This document shows positions 1 to 7,323 of a stretch of 64,000 bases of DNA, piece after piece. The DNA comes from Streptomyces sp. Edi4 (GTDB lineage: Bacteria > Actinomycetota > Actinomycetes > Streptomycetales > Streptomycetaceae), in NCBI RefSeq assembly GCF_040253615.1, contig NZ_JBEJGY010000004.1:5580001-5644000 (forward strand). Reading direction: 5' to 3'. The translations under genes and the position numbers were made by a program. The stretch's first letter is position 1; every line of letters begins with the position of its first letter. Under the pieces are notes generated by a model that did not search any database, was not told the DNA's origin, and saw only the letters and a list, made by a program, of their open reading frames with translations.

Positions 1-35
1 CAAAGAGGGTGTTCTCGCTTCGCACCCCTCAAGTC

Positions 36-761
36 TCACAGCAGGTGGGCCGCCCCGCTCACGACGGGGACCACGCGGCGCGCGAGCACACCCGCCGCGC
101 CGTCGGCGGGCTCATGGACGAGCGCGGCCCGCAGCGCGTCGGCGGTCTGCCCGTCGGTGGCCGCCGTGGCGGTGAGCAGCGCCACCAGATGGTCCACGAG
201 CCAGCCGCGCAGCTCGGGCAGCGGGGGCTGCTTGCCCTCGTCCAGCCAGATCAGCGAGGCCGCCTCCACCGCCGCTATCCAGGTGCGCACCATCATCCGC
301 AGCCGGGGCCCGGGCCGTTCCACCTCCAGGTGGACCAGGATCTGTTCGGCCGCGGCCCGCCGCACCTCGTCCACGATGGCCGTCGTGCGGGACGTCTCGG
401 CCATGCTGCCGCCCCGGAGCAGCGCGGAGAACCCGGCGTCGTGGCTGTCGACGAAGGTGAGGTAGCGGTCCAGGGCCCGGGTGAGCCGCTGGGTCAGGGG
501 GCCGCTCGGCGCCTCGGCGAAACAGACTTCGAGCTCGTCGGCCGCCGAGCGCAGCGCCGCCTCGTACAACTGCTGCTTTCCGCCGGGGAAGTAGCGGTAG
601 ACCAGAGGCCGCGACACCCCGGCCGCCTCGGCCACGTCGTCGAGCGACACGTCCTCCGGCGCCCGGTGCGCGAAGAGCGACAGGGCCGCGCCGAGGAGCT
701 GCGCGCGCCGCTCCTCGACGCTGAGCCTGCGGTAGGCGGGGGTGGCGGCGGGTGAGCTCAT
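36..761 (-). CDS. TetR/AcrR family transcriptional regulator
   Basis: This 241-residue protein has the TetR layout. An N-terminal helix-turn-helix lies at about residues 14-60, with the typical run SLDDVAEAAGVSRPLVYRYF followed by GGKQQLYEAAL. A larger helical C-terminal ligand domain follows. It is expected to be a cytoplasmic ligand-responsive repressor. It lies 30 bp behind the AurF-like oxygenase gene (start 1721) on the same strand, so it may be co-transcribed and may control that gene and the divergent ferritin-like gene. No good ribosome binding site precedes the ATG at 761. Instead a -10-like TACGCT lies 7 nt upstream, so it may also have its own leaderless transcript. The ligand and targets are unknown. 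Confidence 0.9.
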   Translation of the reverse strand: MSSPAATPAYRRLSVEERRAQLLGAALSLFAHRAPEDVSLDDVAEAAGVSRPLVYRYFPGGKQQLYEAALRSAADELEVCFAEAPSGPLTQRLTRALDRYLTFVDSHDAGFSALLRGGSMAETSRTTAIVDEVRRAAAEQILVHLEVERPGPRLRMMVRTWIAAVEAASLIWLDEGKQPPLPELRGWLVDHLVALLTATAATDGQTADALRAALVHEPADGAAGVLARRVVPVVSGAAHLL

Positions 762-768
762 ATGGGGC

Positions 769-774
769 AGCGTA
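769..774 (-). promoter_or_regulatory. Possible -10 element for a leaderless tetR transcript
   Basis: TACGCT on the minus strand ends 7 nt before the tetR ATG at 761. With a normal start distance, transcription would begin at or next to the ATG. No convincing -35 is visible, so this is tentative. Confidence 0.3.
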
Positions 775-791
775 ATCCCCGTGAGCGGGCT

Positions 792-1721
792 TTACGCCAG
801 GAGTCCCGAGCTCTTCCAGAGCCTGCGGCTCACCCCGTTCAAGACGCCTATGTCGTCGAGGAATTCGGTGAGGCGGCCCGCGCCGCTCTGCATGACCTCG
901 CGGCGGTGGCCGCTGGCCTTCACCTGGGCCACGGCCTCGCGGCGGTCGAGCCCGACGTTCTCGTACACCTTGGGGTTGACGAAGCACGTGGCGAAGACAC
1001 GGGCCGCCTCGCCGCAGCTGAGCCGGGTCAACTCCCGCTCCCAGCGCGGCGCGGAGATCATCTGGCGCCGCAACTCCTCGCGGGCGTACCGGACATGGCG
1101 CGCCTCCTCGACCACGTGGATGCGGGTGACGCCGCGCACGATGGTCTGGACGCGGTCGTCCGGGAACGTCAGGCGCTGCATCCAGTCCAGGATCTCCTCG
1201 CCGAGCAGGGTGGCGGCGAAGGAACCCGGGGTGGTGGAGACGGTCTTCAGGACGCGCGCGAGGTTGTGGTAGATCCGCGGCACCGGGTACGTCGGCGCCC
1301 CGCCCTTCTTGATCATGCGGGCGAACATCATCGAGTGGCGGCATTCGTCGGCTATCTCGGTCAGCGCGTACCGCACGTGGTTACTGGTGACCGACTTGTC
1401 GTAGATGTGCCGGACGAGGAGCTGCATCAGGATGATCTCGAACCAGATGCCGAGCGAGGCGAGCGACGCGGCCTCGTGGCGGGCCAGCTCCATGCGCTGG
1501 TCCTCGGACATCCTGCGCCAGAGCGGGGTGTCGTAGAGGGAGAGCAGTTCCGGCGGCCAGAACCACTTGCCGTCCTCCAGGGGCGCGTCCCAGTCCAGCT
1601 CCTTGTCGGGGTCGAAGGAGTGCTTGGCGGACGATTCGAGCAGCCGCTCGGCGACCTGTTCGCGGTCCCTGAGCAGGCCGAGTGCGTCGCGGAGCACTTC
1701 GCTTTCGGTCACGGTTGTCAT
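792..1721 (-). CDS. AurF-like diiron oxygenase
   Basis: The protein has about 309 residues and resembles the AurF/p-aminobenzoate N-oxygenase family, non-heme diiron enzymes that oxidise aryl amines or related substrates. The diiron ligand motifs are visible: an acidic helix with HEAASLASLGIWFE near residues 82-95, DECRH at 125-129, an EE pair near 175, and EEARH at 205-209. The spacing fits a four-helix ferritin-like bundle. There is no signal peptide. The ATG at 1721 was chosen; a GTG at 1733 would add four residues. The gene is followed by tetR and is divergent from another ferritin-like protein, so the two may act on one substrate or stress. The substrate cannot be predicted. Confidence 0.8.
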   Translation of the reverse strand: MTTVTESEVLRDALGLLRDREQVAERLLESSAKHSFDPDKELDWDAPLEDGKWFWPPELLSLYDTPLWRRMSEDQRMELARHEAASLASLGIWFEIILMQLLVRHIYDKSVTSNHVRYALTEIADECRHSMMFARMIKKGGAPTYPVPRIYHNLARVLKTVSTTPGSFAATLLGEEILDWMQRLTFPDDRVQTIVRGVTRIHVVEEARHVRYAREELRRQMISAPRWERELTRLSCGEAARVFATCFVNPKVYENVGLDRREAVAQVKASGHRREVMQSGAGRLTEFLDDIGVLNGVSRRLWKSSGLLA

Positions 1722-1911
1722 GGCGAGGGGCACCTCGTGGCTGGGTTACCTGGGGTCACCCCTTATGAGACTCCTTGTCAGCAAGCTCGTCAATCCCTTG
1801 CGCGCCACTTGTTGACCCCGCGTCTACCACCGTGTGAACCTGCCAACTGCACAAGGGTGTGCAGAAGTTGAGCCGCAGGGCGATGCCGTCCGCGAGGCGA
1901 AGGAGCCGCAC

Positions 1912-3018
1912 GTGTCGACGCACGATCTCTATGTGAACGGCCCGCAGGAACCTCTCTGGCAGGTGCCGGCCTCCGGCGCCGCCCGCTTCAGCTGGGAGTA
2001 CGCCGACGGGCGCGAGCGGCTGCTCGCCCTCTACCAGAAGGGCAAGGACAAGCAGTGGGACGGCGCCAAGCGCATCGACTGGAGCCTTGAAGTCGACCCG
2101 CACGACCCCCTGGGCACCCCCGACGAGGCGATGACCCTGTACGGCACCCCGCACTGGGCCAGGATGACCGACCGCGACAAGGGTGAGCTGCGCCTGCACT
2201 ACACCTCCTGGCAGTTCAGCCAGTTCCTCCACGGGGAGCAGGGCGCCATGGTGTGCGCCGCCCGCATCGTGGAGTCGGTGCCCGACCTGGACGCGAAGTT
2301 CTACTCCGCCACCCAGACCATGGACGAGGCCCGGCACGCCGAGATCTACGGCCGCTTCCTGCACGACAAACTCGGCATGCTCTATCCGGTCAACGACAAC
2401 CTCAAGGCGCTGCTCGGCGACACCCTGCGCGACTCCCGCTGGGACATGCCCTACCTCGGCATGCAGGTCCTCATCGAGGGCCTCGCGCTCGCCGCCTTCG
2501 GCATGATCCGCGACACCACGGACAAGCCGCTGCCCAAGCAGATACTGGCGTACGTCATGCAGGACGAGGCCCGTCACGTCGCCTTCGGCCGGATGGCGCT
2601 GCGCGACTACTACAAGCAGCTCTCCGACGCCGAGCTGAAGGAGCGTGAGGAGTTCGTCATCGAGGGCTGCTACCTGATGCGCGACCGGCTGCGCGGGGTG
2701 GAGGTCCTGGAGAACTTCGGCATCCCGAAGAAGGAGGCCGAGGAGCTGACCGAGCAGAGCGAGTTCCTGCACCTGTTCAGGAAGCTGCTCTTCAGCCGCA
2801 TCGTGCCCTGCGTGAAGGACATCGGCCTGTGGGGCGAACGCCTCCAGAAGGCGTACGTGGACATGGGCGTCTTCGACCTCGGTGACTCCAACCTGGACCT
2901 CCTGATGGCCCAGGACGAGGAGATCGCCGAACAGCTGGACGCGGAGCGCTTCGCCGCGGAGGAGGCGGCGCGGGTCGCGGAGGTGGCGGGGGCGATCGAG
3001 GAGGGGGCGGCGTCCTGA
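1912..3018 (+). CDS. Ferritin-like diiron protein
   Basis: The start is taken as the GTG at 1912 because AAGGAG lies six bases upstream (1900-1905). This gives about 368 residues; the reading frame is open further upstream but without a better start. Two metal-ligand motifs of the ferritin/ribonucleotide-reductase-like fold are visible, DEARH at residues 138-142 and DEARH at 218-222, each within a predicted helix (TMDEARHAEIYGRF, MQDEARHVAFGRM). The protein is cytosolic and ends in an acidic Ala/Glu-rich tail. It is divergent from the AurF-like oxygenase across about 190 bp. It may be an oxygenase or a metal or oxidative-stress protein; the exact reaction is unknown. Confidence 0.8.
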   Translation: MSTHDLYVNGPQEPLWQVPASGAARFSWEYADGRERLLALYQKGKDKQWDGAKRIDWSLEVDPHDPLGTPDEAMTLYGTPHWARMTDRDKGELRLHYTSWQFSQFLHGEQGAMVCAARIVESVPDLDAKFYSATQTMDEARHAEIYGRFLHDKLGMLYPVNDNLKALLGDTLRDSRWDMPYLGMQVLIEGLALAAFGMIRDTTDKPLPKQILAYVMQDEARHVAFGRMALRDYYKQLSDAELKEREEFVIEGCYLMRDRLRGVEVLENFGIPKKEAEELTEQSEFLHLFRKLLFSRIVPCVKDIGLWGERLQKAYVDMGVFDLGDSNLDLLMAQDEEIAEQLDAERFAAEEAARVAEVAGAIEEGAAS

Positions 3019-3029
3019 CGCCGCGTGGG

Positions 3030-3073
3030 AAACCGGTCGCGCCGGTCCCGTCGTCAACGGTGCGACCGGCTTT
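3030..3073 (+). terminator. Hairpin after the ferritin-like gene
   Basis: AAACCGGTCGC (3030-3040) can pair with GCGACCGGCTT (3062-3072), with one mismatch near the base, followed by a few pyrimidines. It lies 12 bp after the stop codon and fits a terminator. Confidence 0.5.
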
Positions 3074-3154
3074 CATCCCTCCGTGTGGATGCTCCCGGGA
3101 TTGTCCCTGAGTAGGCTGGCGGTGCGAGACAGACTCCGTCGCATGGGAGCAATC

Positions 3155-3772
3155 ATGAGCGCCGCACGCGAGTACGGGCTGGACGACGAGGACGGGTTGG
3201 ACAGCGAGTACCGGTGGCCCCGCCCTCCGGCGGGCGGCTGGACCGCGGACGACCTGGACCGGCTTCCGAATCTCCCTCCGCACACGGAGCTGATCGACGG
3301 AAGTCTCGTCCTCATGAGTCCGCAGACCCGGTTTCACTCGCGCGCCATTCACTTCCTGGTCGGCGAGCTGACGAAGCAGGCGCCGGAACACCTGGAGGCC
3401 ATCGGGGAGATGACCGTCCGGATGGACCGGAGAAACCGGCCCGAACCCGATGTCCTGGTGGTGCCCGTGGCGGCGGACGACGGCCCCGAGCAGACCTGGT
3501 TCAAACCGGAGGACGTCCTTTTGGCGGTGGAGGTCGTCTCGGCGGACTCGATGGTGCGGGACCGTGAGGTCAAGCCCCGCAAGTACGCCCGCGCCGGCGT
3601 CCCGCACTTCTGGCGGGTCGAGAAGAGCGACGAGGGGGCCGTCGTGTACGTCTACGAGCTGGACCCGGCCACCCACGCGTACGGCCCGGTCGGGATCTTC
3701 CACAAGGAGCTCAAGGTCGACCTCCCGTTTCCCATCGAGATCGACCTGACCACGCTGGACCGCCGCCGCTGA
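3155..3772 (+). CDS. Uma2 family endonuclease (DUF820)
   Basis: This is a 205-residue protein of the Uma2 family, a restriction-endonuclease-like PD-(D/E)xK fold common in actinobacteria and cyanobacteria. The expected nuclease residues are in place: ELIDGSLVLMSP early, RPEPDVLVVPV, then LAVEVVSADS and VKPRKYARAGVPHFW. The ATG at 3155 was chosen with GGGAGC just upstream; an in-frame ATG at 3143 is the alternative. It is a single gene between unrelated neighbours, and its stop lies 12 bp from the convergent penicillin-binding protein gene. The biological target of these solitary copies is not known. Family assignment is secure; activity is inferred. Confidence 0.85.
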   Translation: MSAAREYGLDDEDGLDSEYRWPRPPAGGWTADDLDRLPNLPPHTELIDGSLVLMSPQTRFHSRAIHFLVGELTKQAPEHLEAIGEMTVRMDRRNRPEPDVLVVPVAADDGPEQTWFKPEDVLLAVEVVSADSMVRDREVKPRKYARAGVPHFWRVEKSDEGAVVYVYELDPATHAYGPVGIFHKELKVDLPFPIEIDLTTLDRRR

Positions 3773-3784
3773 CCGGGGCCCGGG

Positions 3785-5242
3785 TCACGGCGCCAGCGCC
3801 GCCTCCATCACCGCCTTCGCGATCGGCGCCGCGTCGCCCCCGCCGCTGATGTCGCCCCGGTTGGCCGACGCGTCCTCGACGACCACCGCCACCGCCACCG
3901 CCGGGCGGAACGTGCCGTCGGCCTGGGCCCAGGAGATGAACCAGGCGTAGGGGCTGCCGATGTTGCCGATGCCGTTCTGCGCGGTGCCGGTCTTCCCGCC
4001 GACCGTCGCCCCCGGGATCGCCGCGCTCGTGCCGGTGCCGCTCTTCACCACGTCCACCATCATCTGCTGGAGCCGCAGAGCGGTCGCCGGGTTCATGGCC
4101 CGGCGGTAGGTGCGCGGCCGGGTCGTGGAGACGGTCGTGCCGCGCGCGGTCGTCCTGTGGTCCACCAGATAGGGGTACTTGAGGTCACCGCCGTTGGCGA
4201 CCGCCGCCGAGACCATCGCCATCTGGAGCGGGGTGGCCGTGGTGTCGAACTGACCGATGGAGGACAGGGCCAGCTGGTCGGGGCTCATCCGGGTGTCGAA
4301 GTTGGACTTGGCGACACCCGAGGGGATCTTGATCCCCGTGTCGTTGAAGCCGAACTTCCCCACCGCCTCCACCATCTTGGCCAGACCCACCTTCACGCCG
4401 AGCCCCGCCATCACCGTGTTGCAGGAGACGTTGACGGCGTACGCGAGGGACGCGTTGCCGCAGCCGCTCGCCTCGTTGGGCAGGGTGGTGGCGGTGTTGG
4501 GCAGCACATAGGGATCAGGGGTGTCGGTGGGTGCGTCGACATCCGTGACCGCGCCCGCGTCCAGCGCCGCCGCCGCTGTCACGATCTTGAAAGCGGAGCC
4601 GGGCGGATAGGTCCCGCGGATCGCGCGGTTCAGCATGGGCTGGTCGGGGTCGCTGGTCAGGCGCCTCCAGGCGTCCGTCACCGTCCTGCCGGTGCCCGAC
4701 AGGACGCCGGGCTCGTAGGACGGACTGCTGACCAGCGCGAGGATCCTGCCCGTGGCCGGCTCGAGCGCGGCCACCGCGCCCTTCTTTCCGGCCAGTCCCT
4801 TGAACGCGGCCTGCTGCATCGAGGCCTTGATGGTGGTGACGGCCCGGCCCCCGGAGTGCCGGCTGCCCGTCAGGTCGTTCCACAGCGGGAAGACCGAAAG
4901 GAGCGGCGAGGTGCCCGCGAGGACCGGGTCCTCCGCGTTCTCGACCAGCGTGGTGCCGTACGTCTGCGAGGCGTAACCGGTGACGCTCGCGTACAGCGGC
5001 CCGTTCTTGTACGTGCGCTCGTAGCGCAGCTGCTGGCCGGTGTCCTTCGACCCGGTGACGCTCTCCTCGCCGACCACGATCGCGCCGCGCGGCTGGTGGT
5101 AACGGGCAATGGCCAGGCGGCGGTTGGCGGGGTTGGAGTCGAGCGCGTCGGCCTGGAAGACCTGGACGCGGGCGGCGTTGAGCAGGAGCGCCACCAGCAG
5201 GACGAAGCAGAAGGCGGCGGCCCGCCGCATGTACCGGATCAC
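3785..5242 (-). CDS. Penicillin-binding transpeptidase (PbpA/FtsI class)
   Basis: This 485-residue class B penicillin-binding protein has one N-terminal membrane anchor (about residues 8-28), a dimerisation region and a C-terminal transpeptidase domain. The three active-site motifs are clear: SAFK (Ser216, Lys219), SCN (273-275) and KTGTA (417-421). It cross-links peptidoglycan outside the membrane. Its start codon overlaps the stop of the upstream RodA/FtsW-type gene by 4 bp (ATGA), so the glycan polymerase and its partner transpeptidase are translationally coupled. This pair is separate from the kinase-associated rodA-pbpA locus known near the origin in actinobacteria, so it is probably a second, specialised SEDS-bPBP unit. 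Confidence 0.93.
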   Translation of the reverse strand: MIRYMRRAAAFCFVLLVALLLNAARVQVFQADALDSNPANRRLAIARYHQPRGAIVVGEESVTGSKDTGQQLRYERTYKNGPLYASVTGYASQTYGTTLVENAEDPVLAGTSPLLSVFPLWNDLTGSRHSGGRAVTTIKASMQQAAFKGLAGKKGAVAALEPATGRILALVSSPSYEPGVLSGTGRTVTDAWRRLTSDPDQPMLNRAIRGTYPPGSAFKIVTAAAALDAGAVTDVDAPTDTPDPYVLPNTATTLPNEASGCGNASLAYAVNVSCNTVMAGLGVKVGLAKMVEAVGKFGFNDTGIKIPSGVAKSNFDTRMSPDQLALSSIGQFDTTATPLQMAMVSAAVANGGDLKYPYLVDHRTTARGTTVSTTRPRTYRRAMNPATALRLQQMMVDVVKSGTGTSAAIPGATVGGKTGTAQNGIGNIGSPYAWFISWAQADGTFRPAVAVAVVVEDASANRGDISGGGDAAPIAKAVMEAALAP

Positions 5243-6630
5243 GAGGCGGTCTCCTCAAGCGCCGGCCGGGACCGCGCGATGACGCCCGGTTCGACCGGGG
5301 GCAGCGGGCGCCGCGCGGAGTCACTGATCCGGATGAGCAGCGCCACGATGATCCAGTTGGTGACCACGGAGGAGCCGCCCTGGGCGAGGAAGGGCATCGC
5401 CATGCCGGTGAGCGGGATCAGCCCCATCACGCCACCCGCGATCACGAACACCTGGAGTGCCAGGATCGAGGCGAGCCCGCTCGCGAGCAGCCGCCCGAAG
5501 GGGCCCTGGAGGCAGAGCCCGGCGCGGTAGCCACGGGCCACGAGCAGGGCGTACAGGAGGAAGATCGCGGTGAGTCCGGACAGACCGAGCTCTTCTCCGG
5601 CGGTGGCCAGGATGAAGTCCGACTTCGCGGCGAAACCGATCAGGAGGGAGTGGCCGAGACCGAGCCCGGAGCCCAGGGTGCCGCCCGCCGCGAAGGCGAA
5701 CAGGGACTGGGCGAGCTGGCTTGGGCCCAGGCCCGCGTCGATGGTGGCGTACGGATCGAGCCAGTCGGTGACCCGCGCGTGCACATGGGGTTCGAACAGG
5801 GCGACCGCGGCCGCGCCGGCCGAGGCGAGCAGCAGGCCCACCGCGATCCACCCGGTCCGGCCGGTCGCCACGTACAGCATGATCACGAAGATGCCGAAGA
5901 ACAGCAGCGAGGTGCCGAGGTCGCGTTCCAGGATGAGGACGCCGACGCTCAGAAGCCAGATCATCACGATCGGGCCGAGCACCCGGCCGGTGGGCAGTTG
6001 CAGCCGCCGGATCCTGCGTCCGGTGCCGGCGAGCGCGTCGCGGTTGGCGGCGAGGTAGGCGGCGAAGAAGACGGCGAGCAGGATCTTGGCGAGCTCCGCG
6101 GGCTGGAAGGAGTAGCCGCCGGCCCTGATCCAGATCTTGGCGCCGTTGACCGGCGGGAAGAGGATCGGGACGAGCATCAGGGCCAGGGCTGCGGCCATCG
6201 AGACGTAGGCGTACCGCTGGAGGACGCGGTGGTCGCGCAGGACCAGGACGACGAGCAGGAACAGGACGACCCCGAGCGTGGACCAGACCAGCTGGGCGGG
6301 GGCGGCGCGGTTGGCGGGGGTGCCCAGGTCGAGCCGGTAGATCAGGACCAGGCCGAGCCCGTTGAGCAGCACCGCGATGGGCAGCAGCAGCGGGTCGGCG
6401 TACGGCGCGCGGAAGCGGACCACGAGGTGGCTCAGGAGCGCGAGCAGGCCGAGCCCGGCTCCGTAGCGCACGGCGTCGGGCGGCACCGTGTGGTTCCTGG
6501 CGAGCCCGACGTCGACGTAGCCGATGACCACGACCAGCACGGCACCGGCCAGCAGAAGGAGTTCGACGCCCCGCCGCTTGGGGAGACGGAGCTCGGGTGG
6601 GCAGGCATCCGCCGCCGACGGTGCGGTCAT
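5239..6630 (-). CDS. SEDS-family peptidoglycan glycosyltransferase (FtsW/RodA/SpoVE)
   Basis: The protein has about 463 residues and many membrane segments. It matches the SEDS family of lipid II polymerases in its hydrophobic pattern and in late loops such as GEELGLSG and MPFLAQGGSSVVTNW, which are typical of RodA/FtsW. It polymerises glycan strands at the membrane and works with a class B penicillin-binding protein, here encoded by the overlapping downstream gene. The ATG at 6630 was chosen; a TTG nine bases earlier is possible. No ribosome binding site is visible, but TACGTT lies 7 nt upstream, suggesting a leaderless start. It could serve elongation, division or sporulation; the sequence alone does not decide. 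Confidence 0.93.
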   Translation of the reverse strand: MTAPSAADACPPELRLPKRRGVELLLLAGAVLVVVIGYVDVGLARNHTVPPDAVRYGAGLGLLALLSHLVVRFRAPYADPLLLPIAVLLNGLGLVLIYRLDLGTPANRAAPAQLVWSTLGVVLFLLVVLVLRDHRVLQRYAYVSMAAALALMLVPILFPPVNGAKIWIRAGGYSFQPAELAKILLAVFFAAYLAANRDALAGTGRRIRRLQLPTGRVLGPIVMIWLLSVGVLILERDLGTSLLFFGIFVIMLYVATGRTGWIAVGLLLASAGAAAVALFEPHVHARVTDWLDPYATIDAGLGPSQLAQSLFAFAAGGTLGSGLGLGHSLLIGFAAKSDFILATAGEELGLSGLTAIFLLYALLVARGYRAGLCLQGPFGRLLASGLASILALQVFVIAGGVMGLIPLTGMAMPFLAQGGSSVVTNWIIVALLIRISDSARRPLPPVEPGVIARSRPALEETAS

Positions 6631-6637
6631 GGCAGGC

Positions 6638-6643
6638 AACGTA
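6638..6643 (-). promoter_or_regulatory. Possible -10 element for a leaderless SEDS gene
   Basis: TACGTT on the minus strand lies 7 nt before the ATG at 6630, placing the likely transcription start at the start codon. No clear -35 is seen. Confidence 0.3.
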
Positions 6644-6806
6644 GCAAGATGCGCGTCTTATGTCCCCGTATGTCGTTGGACGTCGGGCGGAATGCCTGAC
6701 GGCTCGTCACCGGCGCCCGGTGCTCGGCTCACGCTGTACGTAGCGGTCACGGCGGGCGGTGCCCACGGGACGGAAGGCCCCGGCCGGCCCTTACGGGTGA
6801 CCGGGG

Positions 6807-6842
6807 CGGGAGCGGCCGGCGTCGCGCCGGGATTCGCTCCCG
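6807..6842. terminator. Hairpin downstream of the SH3 gene
   Basis: CGGGAGCG (6807-6814) pairs perfectly with CGCTCCCG (6835-6842). There is no T-tract on either side. It lies in the 245-bp gap between the SEDS gene start and the SH3 gene end, which holds no other gene I can support. Confidence 0.35.
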
Positions 6843-6875
6843 TCAACCACCTCGGCCGCGCGACGCGGGCGCGGG

Positions 6876-7217
6876 TCAGCACCAGCGGGGCGCGGGCCCG
6901 ATGTTGTCGATGTAGGCCGCCGAGCCCCACGCCCAGGTGCCGTCGGTGAGCAGATACCAGCGGCTGTTCCCGTCGACCCGGTCGCCGGCGGACTTGCAGA
7001 AGATGTGCACGACCGAGCCGTAGGGGGCCCGGCCGAGAATCCTGCTGCCCCGGGTGGGCCGATCGCGCAGGATCAGGCCGGACTTGGCGGTGACACGGCC
7101 CTTGTACCCGTGGTGCGCGGTGTCCTCGGCGGCCGCCGTGCCCGCCGTGGCGAGCACGGCGACGGCGCCGGTGGCCACGCACAGGCCGAGGGCGGCAAGG
7201 GGTGAGCGCAGGAACAT
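6876..7217 (-). CDS. Secreted bacterial SH3-type protein
   Basis: This 113-residue protein starts at the ATG at 7217, directly behind a strong AGGAGG. A Sec signal peptide covers about residues 1-30 (hydrophobic core then TAGTAAAED). The mature part is one small SH3-like domain with the typical run ILRDRPTRGSRILGRAPYGSVVHIFC, and ends in a Cys residue. Such domains bind cell-wall peptides or act as extracellular ligands; no catalytic domain is attached. It has its own promoter between it and the upstream kinase gene. Role unknown. Confidence 0.8.
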   Translation of the reverse strand: MFLRSPLAALGLCVATGAVAVLATAGTAAAEDTAHHGYKGRVTAKSGLILRDRPTRGSRILGRAPYGSVVHIFCKSAGDRVDGNSRWYLLTDGTWAWGSAAYIDNIGPAPRWC

Positions 7218-7274
7218 GGTGCCTCCTGTGAAGGGGCGGGGCCGCACGTGAGCGGCCCTCAATTCGCTTGCCTC

Positions 7275-7303
7275 ACACTAAATTCGCTTTTTCGGGACCG
7301 CAA
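7275..7303 (-). promoter_or_regulatory. Promoter of the SH3 gene
   Basis: On the minus strand TTGCGG (7298-7303) and TAGTGT (7275-7280) are separated by exactly 17 bp, a good fit to a vegetative Streptomyces promoter. Two copies of AATTCGCTT (7261-7269 and 7281-7289) overlap this region and could be an operator. Confidence 0.6.
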
Positions 7304-7304
7304 A

Positions 7305-7323
7305 GCGTGACGACGCGTCACGC
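7305..7323 (-). terminator. Hairpin at the kinase stop codon
   Basis: GCGTGACG and CGTCACGC form a perfect 8-bp stem with a 3-nt loop, followed by TTTG on the minus strand. It covers the kinase stop codon and abuts the -35 of the SH3 promoter, so it could end kinase transcription. Confidence 0.4.
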
